This document shows, piece after piece, positions 17,260 through 25,619 of a stretch of 64,000 bases of DNA. The translations under genes and the position numbers were made by a program. The stretch is taken from positions 124,001 to 188,000 of the forward strand of contig NZ_CP061317.1 in NCBI RefSeq assembly GCF_018688355.1. Reading direction: 5' to 3'. Position 1 is the first letter of the stretch. The number at the start of each line of letters is the position of its first letter. The notes beneath the pieces were generated by a model. It made no database searches. It was given only the letters and a program-made list of their open reading frames with translations, and was not told where the DNA came from. Source of the stretch: Polynucleobacter sp. AP-Elch-400A-B2. Its GTDB lineage: Bacteria > Pseudomonadota > Gammaproteobacteria > Burkholderiales > Burkholderiaceae.

Positions 17260-18602
17260 GCCATCACCTGATTGAGAGCGCGCTGTATAGAGATACCCAT
17301 TTGCATCGTCTCTTCTGAAGAGAGAATATACGGCGGCATAACGTAAATCGTATTAGCAATGGGTCTAATAAGAATACCTTCCGCCATCCCTGCTGAAAAC
17401 ATCTCTCGTGAAAAAGTATTTTTACGCTGGAGTGATTCAGGTTTGACATCAAATGCCAGGATCATGCCCTGCTGACGCCAATGTTCGATGCGAGGGTCTA
17501 CTTTTGCCCAAGCAAATGCACTAGCAAGATCTTGGCTGCGTTCGATATTTTTTTCAAGAACAGCTTCAGTTTCGAAGATTTCTAAGCAGGCGAGAGCAGC
17601 AGCGCATGCTAATGGGTTGCCTGTGTAGGAATGCGAGTGCAAGAAACCTTGTTGCAGTTGATCGCCATAAAAAGCACGATAAATTTTGTCAGTCGTCATG
17701 GAGAGTGACAAGGGAAGATATCCTCCACTAATACCTTTAGAGAGCGTCAGAAAGTCTGGCCAAATTCCTGCATGCTCACAAGCAAAAAATTTTCCTGATC
17801 GACCGCAGCCTACTGCGATCTCATCAGCGATCAAGTGAATGTTGTAACGATCACAGAGCGATCGTGCTAAGCGCAAATATTCAGGCGAGTACATTGCCAT
17901 ATGCCCAGCGCATTGAACGAGTGGTTCAACAATGATCGCGGCGATATTGTGATGCTCTGCCTTCAGTAACTCTTCCAATTTCTCTGCTGCCCGCATGGCG
18001 GCATCGTCAGCACTTTCACCAGGCTGTGCTTTGCGTGCATCGGGTGAAGGCACGGTAAAAACATCTTGTAATAGTGATCCGTATGCTTCTCGAAAAATCG
18101 CAACATCAGTGACTGCTAGTGCGCCCAAAGTTTCACCGTGGTAACCATTTTCTAGGCAGATAAATTTTTTCTTTTGGGGCTGATTATTCAGTCGCCAGAA
18201 GTGATGACTCATTTTTAAAGCAATCTCTACTGCAGACGCACCATCGGATGCAAAAAATACGTGACCTAAATGACCTTGAGTTAAAGCAGATAGTTTCTCG
18301 GATAGCTCCACAACAGGAGGGTGGGTAAATCCGGCGAGCATGACATGCTCAATTTTTTCAAGCTGACTTGTAATGGCTTGGTTGATACGCGGATTGGAAT
18401 GCCCAAACAGATTAGTCCACCAAGAGCTGATGCAATCTAGGAGGGCATTGCCTTGGTCGTCAAAGAGCCAAGCACCCTTACCTTTAGTAATGGCAATTAA
18501 TGGCAAGGACTCGTGATGCTTCATCTGAGTGCAGGGATGCCAAACGGCTTCTAGGCTGCGATCAATCAGAGAGGTTTGATTTGGATCAGAAATAAGCTTC
18601 AT
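17256..18602 (-). CDS. bioA: Adenosylmethionine-8-amino-7-oxononanoate aminotransferase
   Basis: A class III PLP aminotransferase that makes 7,8-diaminopelargonate using S-adenosylmethionine as amino donor. The motif WHPCTQM near residue 21 is typical of BioA. The PLP lysine is Lys289 in LSKGISGGYLP, and the cofactor Asp is in IADEIAVGCGRSG (about 258-270). It has 448 residues. It is the first gene of bioA-bioF-bioD, divergent from bioB across 89 bases. I see no convincing E. coli-type BirA operator or BioR box in that gap. Confidence 0.96.
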   Translation of the reverse strand: MKLISDPNQTSLIDRSLEAVWHPCTQMKHHESLPLIAITKGKGAWLFDDQGNALLDCISSWWTNLFGHSNPRINQAITSQLEKIEHVMLAGFTHPPVVELSEKLSALTQGHLGHVFFASDGASAVEIALKMSHHFWRLNNQPQKKKFICLENGYHGETLGALAVTDVAIFREAYGSLLQDVFTVPSPDARKAQPGESADDAAMRAAEKLEELLKAEHHNIAAIIVEPLVQCAGHMAMYSPEYLRLARSLCDRYNIHLIADEIAVGCGRSGKFFACEHAGIWPDFLTLSKGISGGYLPLSLSMTTDKIYRAFYGDQLQQGFLHSHSYTGNPLACAAALACLEIFETEAVLEKNIERSQDLASAFAWAKVDPRIEHWRQQGMILAFDVKPESLQRKNTFSREMFSAGMAEGILIRPIANTIYVMPPYILSSEETMQMGISIQRALNQVMA

Positions 18603-18691
18603 GTTTGGTATTTGACCACTAGTTTTTCCTAATTTAAGCCTGTATCTGTTATGTTTATGCCTTGAATTGATCTATTTTCTGGAATTCGACC

Positions 18692-19729
18692 ATGCAGGCC
18701 ACCCAAACTATTGAAAAACCCCTCACCCAAGTCAAGTCTCAAAAGGATTTGCATAAGGAGGTAGATGCTTTGGGTGCTTGGTCAGTTGCCCAGGTTGAGG
18801 CCCTATTTGCCCTGCCATTGAGCGATCTGATGTTCAAGGCACAAGAGACGCATCGTGCCTACTTCCCTGATGGTGATGTGGAATTGGCTACGCTGTTGTC
18901 AATCAAGACTGGCGGTTGCCCAGAGGATTGTGGATATTGCCCTCAGGCGGCTCGTTATGACACTGATGTCAAAGCGAACAAGTTGATGGATTTAGATGAG
19001 GTGCTTGAGGCCGCCAAAGCAGCCAAAGCTGCTGGATCGAACCGCTTTTGTATGGGCGCCGCTTGGCGGGAGCCCAAAGACCGTGATATTGAAAAAGTTG
19101 CCGCCATGATTAAAGGTGTCAAGGCTTTGGGCCTTGAAACCTGTGCGACCCTGGGGATGCTAGAGCCTAATCAGGCTCAAGCCCTCCAAGAGGCAGGCTT
19201 AGACTTCTACAACCACAACCTAGATACCAGCGAGGACTTCTATCGCTCAGTGATCTCTACTCGGGGCTATCAAGACCGCTTGGATACGATTTCTAATGTG
19301 CGTGCTGCAGGCATGTCGGTGTGTTGTGGCGGTATTGTGGGTATGGGTGAGTCCCGTGAACAACGTGCAGCCTTCTTGGCGCGTTTGGCTAACTTAAGTC
19401 CATATCCAGAGTCAGTTCCCATTAACCATTTGGTTCCTGTAGCAGGAACCCCTTTGGCAGATCAGAAGCCCTTAGACCCATTGGAATTCGTGAGAACTAT
19501 TGCGGTAGCTCGTATCACTATGCCGCGTGCACGAGTACGCCTCTCAGCTGGACGTCAGGAGCTGGGTAGGGCAGTTCAGGCCATGTGTTTCCAGGCTGGT
19601 GCCAATTCGATTTTCTATGGTGAGCAACTACTCACTACCGGTAATCCCGAGGCAGAACAAGACCGTGAGCTATTGGCTGAGTTAGGCCTGAAGACTAAGC
19701 AGAGCAGCAAAACAGAGGTTTTAGTCTAA
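18692..19729 (+). CDS. bioB: Biotin synthase (radical SAM)
   Basis: It inserts sulfur into dethiobiotin. The radical-SAM cluster ligands Cys76, Cys80 and Cys83 lie in GGCPEDCGYC. The later segments FYNHNLDTS, CCGGIVGMGE and RLSAGRQE are hallmarks of BioB and carry [2Fe-2S] ligands. The 345 residues include an N-terminal extension of about 25 residues over the E. coli core. It is followed after 13 bases by coq7. With bioADF it covers the pathway from pimeloyl thioester to biotin; bioC/bioH are not in the window. Confidence 0.97.
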   Translation: MQATQTIEKPLTQVKSQKDLHKEVDALGAWSVAQVEALFALPLSDLMFKAQETHRAYFPDGDVELATLLSIKTGGCPEDCGYCPQAARYDTDVKANKLMDLDEVLEAAKAAKAAGSNRFCMGAAWREPKDRDIEKVAAMIKGVKALGLETCATLGMLEPNQAQALQEAGLDFYNHNLDTSEDFYRSVISTRGYQDRLDTISNVRAAGMSVCCGGIVGMGESREQRAAFLARLANLSPYPESVPINHLVPVAGTPLADQKPLDPLEFVRTIAVARITMPRARVRLSAGRQELGRAVQAMCFQAGANSIFYGEQLLTTGNPEAEQDRELLAELGLKTKQSSKTEVLV

Positions 19730-19742
19730 TTTTCACCAGCTT

Positions 19743-20372
19743 ATGGCACTAATCGATCGCTTCATTATTGAGTTTGATACAGCCCTACGCTCGGTAGTCG
19801 GGGGTGCTCATGCCCATCGTCCAATGCCGGGTTCCAATACCCCATCAAGCGGATTATTGGATGCCAAAGAGAGGGAGCATGCGGCTGGATTAATGCGTGT
19901 AAACCACGTAGGCGAGGTCTGCGCCCAAGCGCTTTACCAAGCTCAAAAATTAGTAGCTCGCAACCCTGAAATTCGGCAGATGTTAGATGACTCTGGCCAA
20001 GAAGAAATGGATCATTTGGCTTGGTGCGAAACACGCCTCCAAGAGTTGGGTTCACACACCAGTTACCTCAACCCAATTTGGTATGCAGGATCCTTTGCAA
20101 TCGGTATGGCTGCTGGCTTATCGGGTGATAAGTGGAGCTTGGGATTTGTTGCTGAAACCGAAAAGCAGGTAGAGAATCACCTCGAGAGTCATCTCGAAAC
20201 ATTGCCTGTAGAAGATGAGCGTTCTCGCGCAATTGTTAAGCAAATGCGCATCGATGAAATTGAGCATGGACAAGCCGCAATTTTGGCTGGTGGAGCGGTC
20301 TTACCGAAGCCTATTCAGAGTCTCATGCAGGCAATGTCCAAGGTGATGACAAGCACTGCTTACAAAATCTAG
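19743..20372 (+). CDS. coq7: Demethoxyubiquinone hydroxylase (Coq7 family, di-iron)
   Basis: It adds the C6 hydroxyl in ubiquinone synthesis. The carboxylate-bridged di-iron ligands are visible as Glu58 (VNHVGE), EEMDH (Glu88/His91), Glu140 in AETEKQVENH and DEIEH (Glu172/His175). Its 209 residues are the usual proteobacterial Coq7 length, with a central amphipathic segment (AIGMAAGLSGDKWSLGF) for membrane contact. It replaces the flavin enzyme UbiF found in E. coli. It follows bioB closely and precedes the long gap before mraZ. Confidence 0.95.
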   Translation: MALIDRFIIEFDTALRSVVGGAHAHRPMPGSNTPSSGLLDAKEREHAAGLMRVNHVGEVCAQALYQAQKLVARNPEIRQMLDDSGQEEMDHLAWCETRLQELGSHTSYLNPIWYAGSFAIGMAAGLSGDKWSLGFVAETEKQVENHLESHLETLPVEDERSRAIVKQMRIDEIEHGQAAILAGGAVLPKPIQSLMQAMSKVMTSTAYKI

Positions 20373-20553
20373 TTCTCAATTAATTATCTCGGATATTTTC
20401 CTTATAGTACTGTTCATTAATACAGTATATTTACCTATTATTAGGCTAAATAGCTAAGATCTATTCTTAAGTATATTTTCCAAGCCATTGTTTCAAGTAG
20501 CATTTTTATAAGCACCATTTTATCAACATATGACGCTAAGTGTTTGTAATCAC

Positions 20554-20567
20554 TAGGAAATTTCCTA
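20554..20567. repeat. Perfect 14-bp palindrome in the mraZ upstream region
   Basis: TAGGAAATTTCCTA reads the same on both strands. It sits 79 bases before the mraZ start and about 20 bases upstream of the predicted -35 box. It is enclosed by an 8-bp inverted repeat, AAGTGTTT at 20538-20545 and AAACACTT at 20581-20588; the latter overlaps the -35 region. It could be an operator or the tip of a cruciform. No regulator is assigned. Confidence 0.5.
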
Positions 20568-20586
20568 AAAAATAAGCCAAAAACAC

Positions 20587-20615
20587 TTGACCCTCTTAAT
20601 ACGATCCTCTAAAGT
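20587..20615 (+). promoter_or_regulatory. Predicted sigma-70 promoter of the mraZ/dcw cluster
   Basis: A -35 box TTGACC (20587-20592) and a -10 box TAAAGT (20610-20615) are separated by 17 bases, which would place the transcript start near 20622. The -10 box overlaps the first MraZ box, as expected for autorepression. The leader would be only about 24 bases before the GTG start. Confidence 0.55.
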
Positions 20616-20642
20616 GGGAGGAAGTGTGAAAAAGTGGGGTAA
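20613..20642 (+). promoter_or_regulatory. Three MraZ-type direct repeats with 10-bp period
   Basis: AGTGGGAGGA, AGTGTGAAAA and AGTGGGGTAA stand head to tail at 20613, 20623 and 20633. MraZ is known to bind tandem TGGG-type boxes at this spacing upstream of its own gene, so this is the likely autorepression site. The middle box is degenerate (GTGTG). Confidence 0.8.
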
Positions 20643-20645
20643 ATA

Positions 20646-21074
20646 GTGTTTCAAGGTGCGTCAGCTCTCAATTTAGATGCAAAAGGCCGCATGTCTGTGC
20701 CGGCAAAGCATCGTGACGCCTTGTTAGTTCAAGGTGAGGGCCGGATTACGCTCACAAAACACCCCGACGGATGCCTACTGCTATTCCCCCGACCTGAGTG
20801 GGAAACCTTCCGCTCACGAGTTGCGCAATTGCCAATGGATGCCCATTGGTGGCGTCGCATTTTCCTTGGCAATGCTGGTGAAGTGGACTTGGATAGCGCC
20901 GGAAGAATTTTGGTGAGCCCGGAGCTGCGATCAGCCGCTGGTATTGAAAAAGAAGTGATGCTGCTCGGTATGGGTAGCCATCTAGAGCTGTGGGACGCCG
21001 CTACTTACGCTGCAAAAGAACAGGCCGCCATTGCACAAGGTATGCCTGAAGCCCTGAAGCAATTTAATTTTTGA
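20646..21074 (+). CDS. mraZ: Transcriptional regulator MraZ
   Basis: A DNA-binding regulator of the division and cell-wall cluster, 142 residues, formed of two AbrB/SpoVT-like half domains. The repeated motifs are LDAKGRMSVPAKHRD near the N terminus and VDLDSAGRILVSPELR in the second half. In other bacteria it forms a ring and represses its own operon. The start is GTG at 20646, directly behind the three TGGG-type boxes. It heads the co-directional run that reaches ftsZ. Confidence 0.95.
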   Translation: MFQGASALNLDAKGRMSVPAKHRDALLVQGEGRITLTKHPDGCLLLFPRPEWETFRSRVAQLPMDAHWWRRIFLGNAGEVDLDSAGRILVSPELRSAAGIEKEVMLLGMGSHLELWDAATYAAKEQAAIAQGMPEALKQFNF

Positions 21075-21086
21075 TGACAGGGTGCC

Positions 21087-22037
21087 ATGAACATAACTCA
21101 TCGCCCAGTATTACTGGCCGAGGCGGTGACGGCGCTGGTCAGTGGACCACTCATCACCTCACTCGCAGCTTCAAAAAATCTACTCTTGATCGATGGAACC
21201 TTTGGGCGCGGTGGTCATACTCAAGCCTTATTAGCGCAACTACCTGCAAATGCACGAATGATTTCTTTCGACAAGGATTTAGATGCGATCGCAGTAGCGG
21301 AAAAAATCAAGGACTCTCGTTTACGCATCGTGCACGACAGTTTTGCGCAGATGGATCAGTACGCGGACTCAGAATCAGTCGATGGAATTTTGTTGGATCT
21401 CGGCATCAGTTCTCCACAAGTAGACGAAGCACATCGTGGGTTTTCTTTTCGCAAAGATGGTCCACTCGATATGCGCATGAATACGGACCAAGGCTTGACG
21501 GCAGCAGAATGGTTGGAACAAGCATCGCAAGAGGACATCACCCGCGTGATTAAGAATTATGGTGAGGAACGTTTTGCATTTCAGATTGCTAAAGCCATTG
21601 TGGCAAAGCGAGAAGAAGGCTCACCTCCAAAAACAACTTTGCAATTAGCAAGTCTGGTGGCTAGCGTTGTTCGTACCAGAGAAGTTGGTCAAGATCCTGC
21701 GACTCGTACTTTCCAAGCACTCCGTATTTTTATTAATCGTGAGTTAGAAGATTTGGAGCTCGGATTAAAAGCAGCGCTCAATTTATTAAAGCCAGGCGCG
21801 CGCTTAGCGGTAATTAGCTTTCATTCTCTCGAGGATCGGATTGTGAAGCAGTTCCTGCAGTCGCATGCCAAAGTTGAAGTGCCTCGCGGCTTGCCTGTCC
21901 GGGATCGGGATTTACCAAAAAGTGATTTAGAGATCATTGGACGTGTTAAGCCAAGCGATGAAGAGGTTCGAGAGAACCCTCGCGCTCGTTCCGCCATCAT
22001 GCGTATTGCTGAAAAGCGTACAGGAGCGTCATCTTGA
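21087..22037 (+). CDS. rsmH: 16S rRNA (cytosine-1402-N4)-methyltransferase RsmH
   Basis: It methylates N4 of C1402 in the ribosomal P site using S-adenosylmethionine. The family starts with HRPVLLAEAV, followed by the SAM loop IDGTFGRGGHT, DLGISSPQVDEAHRGFSF, RTREVGQDPATRTFQALR and ISFHSLEDRIVK. Its 316 residues match MraW/RsmH. It starts 12 bases after mraZ, and its stop overlaps the TTG start of ftsL. Confidence 0.96.
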   Translation: MNITHRPVLLAEAVTALVSGPLITSLAASKNLLLIDGTFGRGGHTQALLAQLPANARMISFDKDLDAIAVAEKIKDSRLRIVHDSFAQMDQYADSESVDGILLDLGISSPQVDEAHRGFSFRKDGPLDMRMNTDQGLTAAEWLEQASQEDITRVIKNYGEERFAFQIAKAIVAKREEGSPPKTTLQLASLVASVVRTREVGQDPATRTFQALRIFINRELEDLELGLKAALNLLKPGARLAVISFHSLEDRIVKQFLQSHAKVEVPRGLPVRDRDLPKSDLEIIGRVKPSDEEVRENPRARSAIMRIAEKRTGASS

Positions 22038-22300
22038 ATCGCGCAACGCTTACCTTACTGGCCTTGTTATTAGTTTGCGCACTATCTTTGGTAGCGGCGC
22101 AGCAGCGTGCGCGTAAATTATTTATTTCCTTAGATCGCGCACAAATCGAGGAGCGCAAACTCAACCAGGACTGGTTACGCTTGGAGTACGAGCAGCGTAA
22201 TCTATCGAAGTCCGCACGAATTCGTGATGTTGCGCGTAATCAGTTGCACATGACTCCTATATCTCCAGAGCGTACTTTGTACTTAAAGGAGGCTAGATGA
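22034..22300 (+). CDS. ftsL: Cell division protein FtsL
   Basis: A small bitopic divisome protein of 88 residues. A short N terminus is followed by one transmembrane segment (about 4-22) and a periplasmic coiled-coil region (about 25-65) rich in Arg, Glu and Leu. It partners with FtsB and FtsQ. The start codon is TTG at 22034, inside the rsmH stop; a strong AGGAG lies eight bases upstream, which decides the start. Its stop overlaps the ftsI ATG. Confidence 0.9.
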   Translation: MNRATLTLLALLLVCALSLVAAQQRARKLFISLDRAQIEERKLNQDWLRLEYEQRNLSKSARIRDVARNQLHMTPISPERTLYLKEAR

Positions 22301-24069
22301 GGACTGTAGGTTTTTCAACTACACCCAATTTAGTGTTGCGTCTGCCAATGTGGCGGTCACGCCTAATGCTGTTCATGTTGTTCTTCGTGTTCATGTTGTT
22401 GTTAATCCGCGCTTTTTGGATTCAAGGCCCAGGAAATGCTTTTTATGAAGCTAAGGGCGTACGCGGTACACAGCGCGAATTGGAGTTACCCGCTTCCCGT
22501 GGAAAAATATTGGATCGCAATGGCCAAGTGATTGCTACGAGCTTAGAGGCGAAGTCAGTGATCGCTTATAACGATACCGTGCCCGACGATTTAGCTGCAG
22601 ATAAGGTTCAGAAGTTAGCGAAACTATTGCAGCTAAGTGAAGCTGAATTACGTAGAAAGTTAAAGGAAGATCGTAAACAGATTTTTTTGAAGCGCCAAGT
22701 GGATCCAGTAGTTGCGCAACAGATTAAGGAATTAGAAATTCCGGGAATTGGCTTGAATAACGAATACCGTCGCTTTTACCCAGAGGGTGAAGCGATGGCG
22801 CACGTTGTTGGCTTTACAAGTGTGGAAGATCGTGGCCAAGAGGGAATGGAGCTCTCAAGAGAAAAAGAATTGGCTGGGCATCCAGGCGCTCGTCGAGTAG
22901 TGGTTGATCGCCTCGGTCGCGTTGTTGAAGATGTTGCCATTTTGCAGTTACCGCAAAACGGTAAGGATTTACAACTTTCTATCGATAGCAAGATTCAGTT
23001 TCTGGCTTATAACGCTGTTAAAAATGCAGTTGAGCAGCACCATGCAAGCGCTGGTGGTGCTGTCGTATTGGATACGCAGACCGGCGAGATTCTGGCTTTA
23101 GCAAACTACCCAAGCTATAACCCAAACGATCGTAAGAAGCTCACGGGTGAGCAGTTACGTAATCGTGTTTTGACCGACACCTTTGAGCCTGGCTCAACAA
23201 TAAAACCGTTAACCGTAGCAATTGCTTTGGAGAAGGGTGTCATCACTCCCAATACCAATATGGCGATTGGCGCTAAATACTTGGTAGGTCCAAAACCAAT
23301 TACAGATACCCACCCTTACGATAACTTAACCGTTTCTCAAATTATTCAAAAATCTAGCAATATTGGTACGGCCAAGATTGCAATGAATAATTTAACTGCA
23401 GAAGAGATGTGGAATTTCTATACATCTGTTGGCTTGGGTCAGGCGCCAAAGATTGGTTTCCCTGGCTCTGTAGCAGGCACAGTCCACCCTTATAAAAAAT
23501 GGATGCCAACAGATCAAGCGCGGATTGCATTTGGTTATGGCATTTCAGCTTCACTCTTTCAGGTAGCTCGCGCATACACCATCTTTGCCCGTGATGGCGA
23601 GTTAGTGCCTCTCACAATTGAGCGTAGTCCAGACTTTAAGCCTGGTACACATGTTATTTCTGCCAAGACGGCTATTCAGATGCGTAGCATGATGGAGTCA
23701 GTAACGGAGCCTGGAGGTACTGCCATTAAAGCGCAGGCTGAAGGTTATCGAGTTGGTGGAAAAACAGGTACAGCCCATAAATTAGTGGGTAAGGGTTATG
23801 GTAATAAATACCGCGCTTACTTTGCAGGTCTAGCGCCGATTAGTGCCCCTCGCATTGTGGTCGCCGTCATGATTGATGAGCCTACTGGTGGTAGTCATTA
23901 TGGTGGTGATGTTGCTGCACCAGTCTTCTCTACTATCGTGAGTGAGACTCTGCGTACCTTGAATGTATTGCCGGATAGCAATATGAAGCAGATGACGCTG
24001 CAGGATAAAAATCCTACAGAGATTCAGATCGCTGCTGTCAAAACAAATGCAGCGGTTTTAAAAAGATGA
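22297..24069 (+). CDS. ftsI: Peptidoglycan D,D-transpeptidase FtsI (PBP3)
   Basis: The septal transpeptidase. It has 590 residues: a cytoplasmic tail, one membrane anchor (about 22-42), the pedestal domain (about 60-220) and the penicillin-binding domain with active-site Ser300 in STIK (300-303), SSN at 353-355 and KTGT at 489-492. All three catalytic motifs are intact. It would work with FtsW, also in this cluster. It overlaps ftsL before it and murE after it by four bases each. Confidence 0.97.
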   Translation: MRTVGFSTTPNLVLRLPMWRSRLMLFMLFFVFMLLLIRAFWIQGPGNAFYEAKGVRGTQRELELPASRGKILDRNGQVIATSLEAKSVIAYNDTVPDDLAADKVQKLAKLLQLSEAELRRKLKEDRKQIFLKRQVDPVVAQQIKELEIPGIGLNNEYRRFYPEGEAMAHVVGFTSVEDRGQEGMELSREKELAGHPGARRVVVDRLGRVVEDVAILQLPQNGKDLQLSIDSKIQFLAYNAVKNAVEQHHASAGGAVVLDTQTGEILALANYPSYNPNDRKKLTGEQLRNRVLTDTFEPGSTIKPLTVAIALEKGVITPNTNMAIGAKYLVGPKPITDTHPYDNLTVSQIIQKSSNIGTAKIAMNNLTAEEMWNFYTSVGLGQAPKIGFPGSVAGTVHPYKKWMPTDQARIAFGYGISASLFQVARAYTIFARDGELVPLTIERSPDFKPGTHVISAKTAIQMRSMMESVTEPGGTAIKAQAEGYRVGGKTGTAHKLVGKGYGNKYRAYFAGLAPISAPRIVVAVMIDEPTGGSHYGGDVAAPVFSTIVSETLRTLNVLPDSNMKQMTLQDKNPTEIQIAAVKTNAAVLKR

Positions 24070-25619
24070 TGGCAATGGTCAAGATTGAACCCCATCTCTT
24101 AATCTCGCATTTACGTGATCTCACTTCAGCGAATGCAAAAGTGACTGCGGACAGTCGCCAAATTCATTCTGGCGATATCTTCTTTGCATACGCTGTTGGT
24201 CATGGTAATGCCCTACGAGATGGCCGCGATTACATTGCGGCCGCCTTGGCAAATGGTGCAGCGGCAGTAGTATTCGATCCTGCTGATGGTGTTGCAAATG
24301 AATACTTAGATCACCCAGAATGTTTTGCTGTCGAGCATTTAGCAATCTTGGCTGGAGAGCTCTGCGCGGAGTGGTATGACTACCCAAGCAAAAATCTTAA
24401 TGTCATCGGTGTCACAGGTACCAATGGAAAAACCAGTATTACTCAGTGGCTAGCTCAGGCTATGGATGAACCTAATCATCACACTGCAGTGTTAGGAACA
24501 TTAGGCACTGGGTTTCCGGGCGCACTCATTCAAACTGGTTACACCACACCAGATGCACCGCAATTGCAAACCCAATTAAAAGAATTGCTCGATGCAGGCG
24601 CTCAAAATCTGGCCATAGAGATTTCTTCTCATGCATTGGATCAAGATCGAGTTGCTGGCTTGGATGTACGTAGTGCGGTATTTACCAATCTGACGCAAGA
24701 TCATTTGGATTATCACGGCACGATGGGAGAGTACGCACAAGCTAAGGCAAAACTCTTTAAGTTTCCCCAGCTTGAAAATGCCATCATCAATTTTGATGAT
24801 GCATTCGGGCGAGAGTTGGCGATCAAACTCCTTGCTAGCGATGGTCCTCAAGTATGGGGCTACGCCTTAAGTAGCAATGCATTTGCTGGATTTGAAAAAT
24901 TTGGCGAACGTCTAAAGCGTAGCTGTACAGAAAACACTGTATTTACAAATGCTAGTTATGAATCCCAATTTAATTGCGATGCTCTAGGTTCAAGCGTTGT
25001 TCAGCTTGCCGTATTGGGTGAATTTAATCTCAGTAATTGCCTTGCTGTGTGGACTATCCTTTTGGCGCAAGGTTATAGCTCACTTGAGGCCTCCAAGCGT
25101 TTGAGTAAGCTAAGTGCTGTTCCAGGGCGTATGGAGCTGATTCACTTGAATCAAACACAAAGAACTGAAGGTCCATTGATTGTGGTGGATTATGCGCACA
25201 CACCAGATGCCCTCACTAAAGCAATAAACGCATTACGCCCCATTGCAGATCAACGGGATGGAAAAGTCTGGTGTGTTTTTGGTTGCGGCGGTGACCGAGA
25301 CTCAGGTAAACGTGCCCAAATGGGTCGTGCGGCACAAGAGTTTGCTGATCACATTGTGATTACAAGCGATAACCCTAGATCTGAGGATCCAGCATCTATT
25401 ATTGCCATGATTCAATCCGGCATGTCAGGTGATTTGGGGAATGTTCAAATGCTGCCTGATAGAGCGGCTGCCATTATGGCTGCGGTACGACATGCTGATG
25501 TCAAGGACATTGTCTTGGTAGCAGGCAAAGGCCATGAGTCTACTCAAGAAATTAATGGCAAGAAATTTGATTTTTCTGATCAAGAACACATTCGTTTGGC
25601 AGCAGGGGGTAGCGTATGA
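24066..25619 (+). CDS. murE: UDP-MurNAc-tripeptide synthetase (meso-diaminopimelate-adding)
   Basis: An ATP-dependent ligase that adds meso-diaminopimelate to UDP-MurNAc-L-Ala-D-Glu. The ATP loop GTNGKTS is at 118-124. The specificity motif DNPR (435-438) is the one known for diaminopimelate rather than lysine. It has 517 residues. The start MMAMVK contains three possible ATG codons; the first overlaps the ftsI stop, favouring coupling. The start of murF overlaps its stop. Confidence 0.97.
   Translation: MMAMVKIEPHLLISHLRDLTSANAKVTADSRQIHSGDIFFAYAVGHGNALRDGRDYIAAALANGAAAVVFDPADGVANEYLDHPECFAVEHLAILAGELCAEWYDYPSKNLNVIGVTGTNGKTSITQWLAQAMDEPNHHTAVLGTLGTGFPGALIQTGYTTPDAPQLQTQLKELLDAGAQNLAIEISSHALDQDRVAGLDVRSAVFTNLTQDHLDYHGTMGEYAQAKAKLFKFPQLENAIINFDDAFGRELAIKLLASDGPQVWGYALSSNAFAGFEKFGERLKRSCTENTVFTNASYESQFNCDALGSSVVQLAVLGEFNLSNCLAVWTILLAQGYSSLEASKRLSKLSAVPGRMELIHLNQTQRTEGPLIVVDYAHTPDALTKAINALRPIADQRDGKVWCVFGCGGDRDSGKRAQMGRAAQEFADHIVITSDNPRSEDPASIIAMIQSGMSGDLGNVQMLPDRAAAIMAAVRHADVKDIVLVAGKGHESTQEINGKKFDFSDQEHIRLAAGGSV

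Larger units (their letters stand above)
20373..20645. other. AT-rich intergenic region upstream of mraZ, with palindromes
   Basis: This is the longest gene-free stretch of the window (273 bases) and is AT-rich. It holds an inverted repeat TACTGT/ACAGTA (20408-20427), a perfect 14-bp palindrome TAGGAAATTTCCTA (20554-20567) nested inside an AAGTGTTT/AAACACTT repeat (20538-20588), and the mraZ promoter with its MraZ boxes at the right end. I find no tRNA or convincing ORF in it, and no clear terminator for coq7. Confidence 0.7.

Noticed and set aside
20373..20645. Hidden small gene or small RNA in the coq7-mraZ gap
   Set aside because: The stretch is AT-rich with many stops on both strands and no terminator hairpin with T tract, so I report only palindromes and the promoter.
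21071..21553. 160-residue plus-strand ORF overlapping the start of rsmH
   Set aside because: It is in another frame from the clearly conserved RsmH and rich in Ser, Arg and Trp; a shadow frame.
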